Source of the DNA: Ancistrus triradiatus
Lineage: Eukaryota > Chordata > Actinopteri > Siluriformes > Loricariidae
DNA: 64,000 nt
Direction: 5' to 3'
NCBI GenBank assembly: GCA_025084515.1
Contig: JAJAGP010001493.1
Location: 1-64,000, forward strand
How positions within the stretch are numbered: position 1 is the first letter of the stretch; each line of letters begins with the position of its first letter. Below the pieces are notes generated by a model. That model had not been told where the DNA came from. It did no database searches and saw only the letters and a list, made by a program, of their open reading frames with translations. Shown piece by piece: positions 57,341 to 64,000 of this stretch. Made by a program: the position numbers and the translations under genes.

Positions 57341-58100
57341 GTTTTAGTAATAGTTTAAATAAACAGAAGCTAAATATAAAAAAGATATATAAATATAAAA
57401 ATATAATAAATAAAATGAAATAATAATAAATAGACTATAATAATTTAAAGAGAAATACTATATTATGTAGAGTGTAAAATACAAAATATTAAAGGTATTT
57501 TCTAACACATTCAGTAAAATGTTGTGGTCTATAGTGTCAAATGCAGCACTTAAATCTAATAGAATAAGAAATAAAACACATCCATTATATGAGGACATTA
57601 ATAAATTATTAAGTAACTTAATTAAAGATGTTTCATTTCAATGTTGGGGCCTAAATCCTAACTAAAATGTTTCATAAATGCTGTTACTTTGGAGGTAATT
57701 ACACTAAAATCTTGGAGAAGAAAGGTAGATCTGAAATTGGTCAAAGTCAAATTTATTTAAGCGGTAAATAAAGGTAGATCTGAAATTGGTCTATTATTAG
57801 ACAGTACACTAGGGTCAAGGTTAGGTTTTTTTTAGTCAGAGGTTTAATAATCACGCAATTAAAGGATTTTGTCACATAGACCAATGCTAAGAGATTAATA
57901 TAAAATAATAAGCAGAGACTCTATAATATTAGGTATTAATTCTTTAAGTAAACGTGTAGGGATCTAGTTAACAAGATGATGACTTAAATGAGTTGATCAG
58001 TGAAGACAGTTCAGTATTAGTAATTGGGGTAAAATATTCTAGTCTTGATTTATAGCTAATTAAACATTATAGTATAGTAGCCATAAAAATAGAAAATCGA
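57341..58100. repeat. AT-rich degenerate repeat, class unresolved
   Basis: Very AT-rich. GTAGATCTGAAATTGGTC occurs twice (57726 and 57774) around a short repeat. TGTCAAATGCAGCACTTAAA is a phrase common in fish interspersed repeats. No gene seen. Confidence 0.35.
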
Positions 58101-58104
58101 TATC

Positions 58105-58640
58105 AATGAAAAAGAGTTACGTTGTCTTAACTATGTTGACTTTTTTGCCATTTCCAAACCTCACCGACCAGAAACAATGTACAACATCCAACAAACTTCA
58201 GGCTGAGCTGGAGACATCTGGAGAATCCATAATGTTGTGGGGCTGCTTTGCTGACTCTGGGATTGGAGACCTTGAACATGTTACATCAACAACAAAATCA
58301 GAGGATCATCAGAGCACCTTAGAGTGAAATGGGCTCCCAAGTGTAAGAAAACTAGGGTTGGGTCACACATGAACGGTCATAAAGCAGGATAATAGTCCAA
58401 AGCACATATTCAAGAGTACACAAGAATGGTAAAGAAGAAAAAAGGACAGTATAAAACTGGCCAGCAATGAGACCTGATCTTAATCCAACTGAAAGTCTTT
58501 GGTGAGAGCTGAAATCTGATTTTGGGAAAATGAACCCTTCAAATATTCAAATGCTTAAGAGAATCAAAAGGGGAAGATGTGTGTACTACATGTGTGGTAT
58601 GTGTAGCATCAGCAATTAGAAAATGATTAATGACAGTAAT
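58105..58640 (+). mobile_element. Tc1/mariner transposase fragment, further family
   Basis: FLPFPNLTDQKQCTTSN precedes GESIMLWGCFADSGIGDLEH, then broken frames with VQSTYSRVHKNG-like and SDLNPTESLW-like stretches near 58470-58505. No termini identified. Confidence 0.6.
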
Positions 58641-59150
58641 TGTGTAATTCTCTCTTTGGTAAAGTTATTCTCTGTCTCTATCTCTGTTTTACAAATATAT
58701 GCATTTATTACTTTATATACATGCAATCTATATACATGTCTATACATATGATATAGGCCTACACACACCTGCATATATTTATAAAGACTCCCTGATAGTT
58801 ATTCTCTGTCTTTATATCGGTCTTTGTTATTGGCAAAAAATATGGAAAACCACAAACTACTACTGTTGTAACTGTTGTATTAGATTTTTTTAATTAACTT
58901 CAGCTCTCAACTTCAGTTTTAACTTGTATTTGCTGTGTATGTCCTGCATGCCTCATTTACCTGAGCTCAAACCACGCAGGAAAAACATTATATAGATATT
59001 ATTTTGACTATATTAAAAACTAAGATGAAACCTATTGTACAATTTTTTCTTACGTAAAACTTTACTGAAATGATTACCAAAATCACTTTTTAAAAACCAC
59101 TTAAACTGTGGCACAAAAGAAATTTTGTGTATCCGGTCAAAACTGACTGA
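58641..59150. other. Intergenic, no feature recognised
   Basis: AT-rich sequence with TATATAC-type simple stretches near 58700-58780. Confidence 0.4.
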
Positions 59151-59154
59151 TATG

Positions 59155-59425
59155 TTTTATTTATTGAAAACAAAAGCTTATATGTACACAAAGAAAAGTT
59201 AACTGTACTATACAAGTAATGCTTGAATCAGATACTGTATTTGTTGATAAACTGGAGATCCTTTGCCCATCTTTGATTCTCAGGGACTCAGTCTTTTGTG
59301 GATGCTGCTTTTGTACCAAATCATGATTATAATCACCTGTTGACATAACCTGTTTGAAATCACATCATTATTTAGGGTTTTTTCGTTTAAATCAGTAGCC
59401 CTAAATGTGTTGCATGTCTGAAATA
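59155..59425 (-). mobile_element. Tc1/mariner family C fragment, minus
   Basis: TGGATGCTGCTTTTGTACCA and ATCATGATTATAATCACCTG are the complement of family C sequence near 7620-7660. A scrap of its N-terminal region. Confidence 0.65.
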
Positions 59426-59565
59426 TATATATGTCTATACTATTTTAGAACAGATTTATTACTGTAGATAGTGAACAGTGGAATGGTTTCCCACTATCTC
59501 ACAGGCGGTGACAGGCTGATACAAACTGTGCATTGAGAAGGGAATGTGTGCCCCTCCATGAGAAT

Positions 59566-60993
59566 TACAGTGGAGCAAAAAAGTATTTAGTCAGCCACTG
59601 ATTGTGCAAGTTCTCCTACTTAGAAAGATGAGAAAGGTCTGTAATGTTCATCATAGGTACACTTCAATTATGAGAGAAAAAATGAGGAAACAAATCCAGG
59701 AAATCACATTGTAGGATTTTTTAAGAATTTAATTGTATATCATGGTGGAAAATAAGTTTTTGGTCACTCACAAACAAGCAAGATTTCTGGCTTGGACTGG
59801 ACACTAGGAAGAAAATTGTAGACCTGCAGCAGGCTGGGAAGAGTGAATCTACAATAGGCAAGCAGGTTGGTGTGAATAAATCAACTTTGGGAACAATTGT
59901 AAGAAAATGGAAAACATACAAGATCATTGATAATCTCCCTCGATTTGGGGCCCCACGCAAGATCTCATCCCATGGGGTCAAAATGATCATGAGAACATTG
60001 AGCAAAAATCCCAGAACTACACGGAGGTACCTGATGAATGACCTGCAGAGAGCTGGGACCAAAGTAAAAAAGGCTACCATCAGTAACACACTACGCTGAG
60101 AGGGACTCAGATCCTGCAGTGCCAGGCGTGTCCCCCTGCTTAAGCCAGTACATGTTCAGGCCAGTCTGAAAATGGCCAGAGAGCATATGGATGATCCAGA
60201 AGAGGATTGGGAAAATATCATGTGGTCAGATGAAACCAAAATAGAACTTTTTGGTAAAAACTCAACTTGTTGTGTTTGGAGGAAGAAGAATGCTGAGTTG
60301 CATCCCAAGAACACCATACCTACTGTGAAGCATGGGGGTGGAAACATCATGCTTTGGGACTGTTTTTCTGTAAAGGGGACAGGACGACTGATCCGTGTTA
60401 AAGGAAGAATGAATGGGGTCATGTATCGTGAGATTTTAAGCCAAAACAATGAGAGCATTAAAGATGGAATGTGGCTGGGTCTTCCAACATGACAATGATC
60501 CCCAAACACACTGCTCGGGGAACGAAGGAGTGGCTCCGTAAAAAAGCATTTCAAGGTCCTGGAGTGGCCTAGGCAGTCTCCAGACCTCAACCCCATAGAA
60601 CATTTGTGGAGTGAGTTGAAAGTCCGTGTTGTCCCAAAACATCACTGCTCTAGAGGAGATCTGCATGGAGGAATGAGAGAAAAAACCAGCTACAGTGTGT
60701 GCAAACCTGGTGAAGACTTCCAGGAAATGTTTGACCTCTGTCATTGCCAACAAAGGTTATGTTACAGAGTATTGAGTTGAACTTTTGTTATTGAACACAT
60801 ACTTATTTTCCACCATAATTTACAATTCAATTCTTTAAAGATCCTACAATGTGATTTCCTGGATTTTATTTTCTCATTTTGTCTCTCATAGTTGAAGTGT
60901 ACCTATGATGAAAATGACAGACCTCTCTCATCTTTCTAAGTAGGAGAACTTGCACAATCAGTGGCTGACTAAATACTTTTTTGCCCCGCTGTA
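59566..60993 (+). mobile_element. Tc1/mariner family B, most complete copy
   Basis: Termini TACAGTGGAGCAAAAAAGTA and TTTTTTGCCCCGCTGTA, about 1.43 kb. Transposase in broken frames: NKSTLGTIVRKWKTYKIIDN and ISSHGVKMIMRTLSKNPRTT (paired helix-turn-helix), an open 106-codon run with NIMWSDETKIELFGKNS (first Asp) and VKHGGGNIMLWDCF, then FQHDNDPQTHC near 60480 and SPDLNPIEHLW near 60580 after frameshifts. An internal deletion near 59790 removed the start. Inactive. Confidence 0.9.
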
Positions 60994-61004
60994 AATACTC
61001 TTTT

Positions 61005-61745
61005 CTATGGCCAGGTTCTGGTCAACGAGCTGATAACTTGGTCAGGATCCATCTCTGTTGTGAATCTTTGACAGTCAGAAGAGACATTTCCAATTCGTAC
61101 TGTCCCTTAACGGCACAAAAGCATTCCATTTTTTTGGACATTCCAATTTCTTCATTCCACATTCCAAGCCTGGACATGATTTTCCCAGTAATCTAGGTAC
61201 CTATAGCAATGAGCTGGTTGGTGTTTAGACTGTGCTGATGGACAGTCCTGTGTGGTTGCTGTGAACTTATTAGAACTATCAGTGGTGTCATGAACAAGAA
61301 ACCTCAACTGCTATGGACTGGTACCATATTGTCTTTAGCGACAAATCCAGGTTCTGATTGGGATCCAACGACTGTCGGGTTTTATGGAGGACTCGTGGTG
61401 AGATCTTCAATCCTGCCTTTGCTGTGGAGCGACACACTGCCACTACTGCTGGTGTGATGATCTGGGGATCCACTGCATATGACAATCATACGGCTCTAGT
61501 GGTGTAATGGGGGACACTAACAATACAGCGATATGTGCAGGACATTCTGTGGCCACATGTGTTGCCTCTCATGGCAGAGCTTCCCACTAGCATTTTTAAG
61601 CTCGCCATAATGCTGTCTCCCCCAGATTTCCTTGGCCTGCCTGGTCACCAGATTTATCGCCAATCGAGCATTTATGGGACCAGCTTGGACACCAGCTTCA
61701 GCAAACTATGAGTGTGGAGAATCTACAGGTTCAGCTGTTGGTAAA
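61005..61745 (+). mobile_element. Tc1-like transposase fragment, distinct family
   Basis: The plus strand reads WYHIVFSDKSRF, CRVLWRTRGEIFNPAF and TATTAGVMIWGSTAYDN, then VQDILWPHVLPLMAELP with frameshifts. The layout is Tc1-like (Asp in FSDKSRF, then GVMIWG). The Glu end is decayed. Confidence 0.65.
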
Positions 61746-62130
61746 TGTGACATAGAAGAATTTTTTTTTCCCCCCAAGTATTTTTTTTGGATTATGTAAT
61801 TATGTATTAGTATTATGTAATATGTACAATCACAAAAATACCACTTACATACTCCACTTTTTTTTAACAGTGTTTCCAGAAACAGGTCGCATGTCCCTGA
61901 CTCAAACAAGGGCCATACTAACGTGACCCATTCCAATGCCTTGCCAGTGAGCAGAATCCCCACGAAAGCCAACCGGGCACTCTCCAAGGGAAAGAGTAAT
62001 AATCCAGGTAGGCCTTGCATTCAATGAGGAATTGCTGGTATCGACTATTGTTCCTGTTAAACCTGTCCGGCGAGCATGGGGGCCCTGCGGAGCTGGAATC
62101 TGCTGTCTGCATGCCTGGCGGAAGCATTCT
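61746..62130 (-). pseudogene. Ty3/gypsy-type gag fragment
   Basis: The minus strand from about 62128 reads PPGMQTADSSSAGPPCSP, then YQQFLIECKAYLDYYSF and, after a shift, ARLAFVGILLTGKALEWVTL. This is the capsid-like pattern of fish Ty3/gypsy gag (Q/ECxLYF...AFIxSLLTGxALEWAT). Frames are broken and nothing of pol is in view. Confidence 0.65.
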
Positions 62131-62255
62131 GTTAGGATTCGGTCAAGGGAGGAGCAGGCGAATGCAGAGTTCCAGCAATACACACAGTTTATTAAGAAAA
62201 CAAGCACTGACAACAGCCAAAATAAAGATACTAACAACAATAATAACTAGATGGT
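62131..62255 (-). mobile_element. LTR part adjoining gag fragment
   Basis: TGTTAGGATTCGGTCAAGGG at 62131 fits an inverted LTR 3' end directly next to the gag leader. The LTR appears to break off in an AAT-rich stretch near 62235-62250 and resume at about 63675. Confidence 0.5.
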
Positions 62256-62289
62256 GAAAGTTCGTGGACGAATTTTAAGGTTGGATTGA

Positions 62290-63510
62290 AAAAACGACCT
62301 TTCCCGTGGGCCCAAAGGGCATCGCATGTCACCTCAGGTTGAACTGGGGACAAAGCCTGCCGAATTTTATGGCCGTAGGTCGAAAACTGACCAAGTTACA
62401 GTCATTGACCCGTCAGGGGCCCCAGTGCCCAGCCGGGGTTCACAGGGGCCTCATGGGCATCACATGCCACCTCAGATTGCGTCCAGGATCAAGCCTGCCG
62501 AATTTCATGGCCATAGGTCGAAAACCGACTGAGTTATGGCATATGACCTGCCAGAGGTCCCAGTGCCCTGTCTGGGGCTTTGGGGTTCCCATGTTATGGG
62601 GTCATGTTAGGTCACGTTCTTTGGAATGCTTCATAGCTATGTATATAGTGCTATATGCTATATGGGTCAGTGGGATCAGTGGACCTGTGTATATAGAGCA
62701 TATCTGAGCTGATAGAGAGAAGAGGTGCTTTTCCCCTGACTGTGTGAGATTTGAACATTCCGAAAACACCTGCCAGACTGAAACCCCATTATTTCCTATG
62801 GGCAAAAATTTGGATCTCGGAAAACAGTATGTTGGCTTTTTCAAGCCTTTCAAGCTTGAAAAAGCGACCCGTGGGCCCAAAGGGCATCACATGTCACCTC
62901 AGGTTTAACTGGGGAACAAGCCTGCCGAATTTCGTGGCCATAGGTCGAAAACTGACTGAGTTACGGTCAATGACACGACAGGGGCCCCATTGCCCAGCCG
63001 GGCTCCACAGGGGTCCCATGGGCATCACATGTCACCTCAGATTGCACCCGTGACCAAGCCTGTCGAATTTCGTGGCCGTAGGTTGAAACCTGACTGAGTT
63101 ATGGTCATTGACCCGCCAGGGGCCCCAGTGCCCAGCCGGGGTTCAGAGGGGCCCCATGGGCATCACATGTCAGCTCAGATTGCACCTGGGACCAAGTCTG
63201 CCTTATTTCGTGGCTGTAGGTTGAAACCTGACTGAGTTATGTTCATTGACCCGCCAGGGGCCCCAGTGCCCAGCTGGGGTCCAGAGGGGCCCCATGGACA
63301 TCACATGTCACTTCAGGTTGCACCCAAAACCAAGCCATGAACTTTGAGGTTGGCTTAAAAAAGCGACCTTACCCATGAGCCCAAAGGGCATCACATGTCA
63401 CCTCAGGTTTAAGTGGGGAACAAGCCTGCCGAATTTCGTGGCCGTAGGTCGAAAACTGACTGAGTTACAGTCATTGACCCGCCAGGGAACACTTGCCAGC
63501 CTGAAACCCC
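62290..63510 (+). repeat. Array of ~135-bp tandem repeats
   Basis: Seven or so units starting GGGCATCACATGTCACCTCA, each with AGCCTGCCGAATTTCGTGGC, GTAGGTCGAAAACTGACTGAG, TCATTGACCCGCCAGGGGCC and GTGCCCAGCCGGGGTTCA. Units start at about 62318, 62457, 62880, 63019, 63158, 63297 and 63387. A non-repeat spacer (62590-62860) with a TTCAAGCCTTTCAAGCTTGAA palindrome interrupts them. Confidence 0.85.
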
Positions 63511-63597
63511 ATTATTTCCTATGGGCAAAATTTTGGACTTTCGTGACCGTAGCTCAAAAATTGTGACCTGTGAAAACGGTACAAAATTCGGCCAAGA

Positions 63598-63634
63598 ATA
63601 ATAATAATAATAATAATAATAGTAATAATAATAA
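63598..63634. repeat. (AAT)n microsatellite
   Basis: About twelve AAT units. A second AAT run lies at 63675-63695. Between them lies a copy of ATCTCGGAAAACAGTATGTT, also present at 62814-62833. Confidence 0.9.
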
Positions 63635-63674
63635 GATCTCGGAAAACAGTATGTTGGCTTTTTCAAGCCAACCT

Positions 63675-64000
63675 AATAATAATAATAATAGTGATAATGA
63701 TAACAGAGAAACACAACCCAAACCTAGGAGAAAACACAGCAATCCGAAAGCTAGGGGATACAGGAGGCGCTAACAAAGCTAAGCCGGCTGGAAGTAGCCA
63801 AGACCGGCAGGGAAAAGCTAGCAAAGCTAACGCCGGCTGAAAGTAAATAGCGGACGCATCTGCGGGCAGTAAAGGACAGTGGGCGCAGCCGCACAACCGT
63901 ACCAGGGCAGGGACCGCGAACACGAGAGTTCAGGCGGCCGAAACCGCAACAAAAAGTAATCCAGCGGAACGGGACTACAATAAAAGGTAAATCCATGCGA
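63675..64000 (-). mobile_element. Probable continuation of LTR, cut by window edge
   Basis: GATAACAGAGAAACACAACC, CTAGGAGAAAACACAGC and repeated GCTAACGCCGGCTG-like words resemble teleost gypsy LTRs. If joined to 62131-62250 the array between would be an insertion. No LTR end is visible. Confidence 0.35.

Noticed and set aside
60172..60492. Possible domesticated Tc1 transposase (106 open codons)
   Set aside because: It covers only the first catalytic Asp region, the rest is frameshifted, and both terminal repeats are present, so it is an ordinary dead transposon.
62290..63510. CRISPR-like or gene-like tandem array
   Set aside because: Units abut without unique spacers and the genome is vertebrate; the shared open frame is interrupted between units.

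Overview
The window is vertebrate nuclear DNA, almost certainly from a ray-finned (teleost) fish. Genes are split into small exons with GT/AG borders. Three recognisable vertebrate genes are present, and most of the rest is interspersed repeats of types common in teleosts: several Tc1/mariner families, tRNA-headed SINEs, L2-clade LINE tails, hAT-like elements and LTR retroelements. An ostariophysan is possible from the repeat flavour, but that is a weak guess. No bacterial or viral gene cluster and no CRISPR array was seen, and I found no new biological system.

Layout. (1) 3041-31508, minus strand: a complete TMEM116-like seven-transmembrane (GPCR-like) gene in 11 coding exons, with introns full of Tc1 elements and SINEs. 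Exons 8 and 9 occur twice, because 6354-11002 and 11103-15913 are near-identical blocks on either side of a run of 100 Ns. This looks like two unmerged overlapping contig ends rather than a real duplication. (2) 31.5-38.6 kb: intergenic repeats and short diverged duplications. (3) 38720-39256, minus strand: an intact single-exon DUSP18-like dual-specificity phosphatase with a GC-rich 5' region, followed by a hAT-like element (39498-40243). (4) 40.8-47.6 kb: a second, older duplicated block, an LTR-element remnant, a deleted Tc1 copy and a decayed L2 LINE. (5) 48031-56912, plus strand: a PLA2G3-like group III secreted phospholipase A2 gene, four exons seen. Its catalytic exon 2 carries several small indels. 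Intron 2 holds a Tc1 copy, and intron 3 holds a small LTR element (52215-53323) with a 27-bp minisatellite. (6) 57-64 kb: L2-like, Tc1-like and Ty3/gypsy-like fragments, and an array of ~135-bp repeats (62.3-63.5 kb) apparently inserted in an LTR.

The three genes do not form a functional unit; they are chromosomal neighbours. In human, DUSP18 and PLA2G3 lie close together on 22q12 while TMEM116 lies on 12q24, so the combination suggests a teleost arrangement joining those two segments. Small coding indels in TMEM116 exon 4 and PLA2G3 exon 2, together with the duplicated contig ends, suggest base-level and scaffolding errors that should be ruled out before calling either gene a pseudogene.
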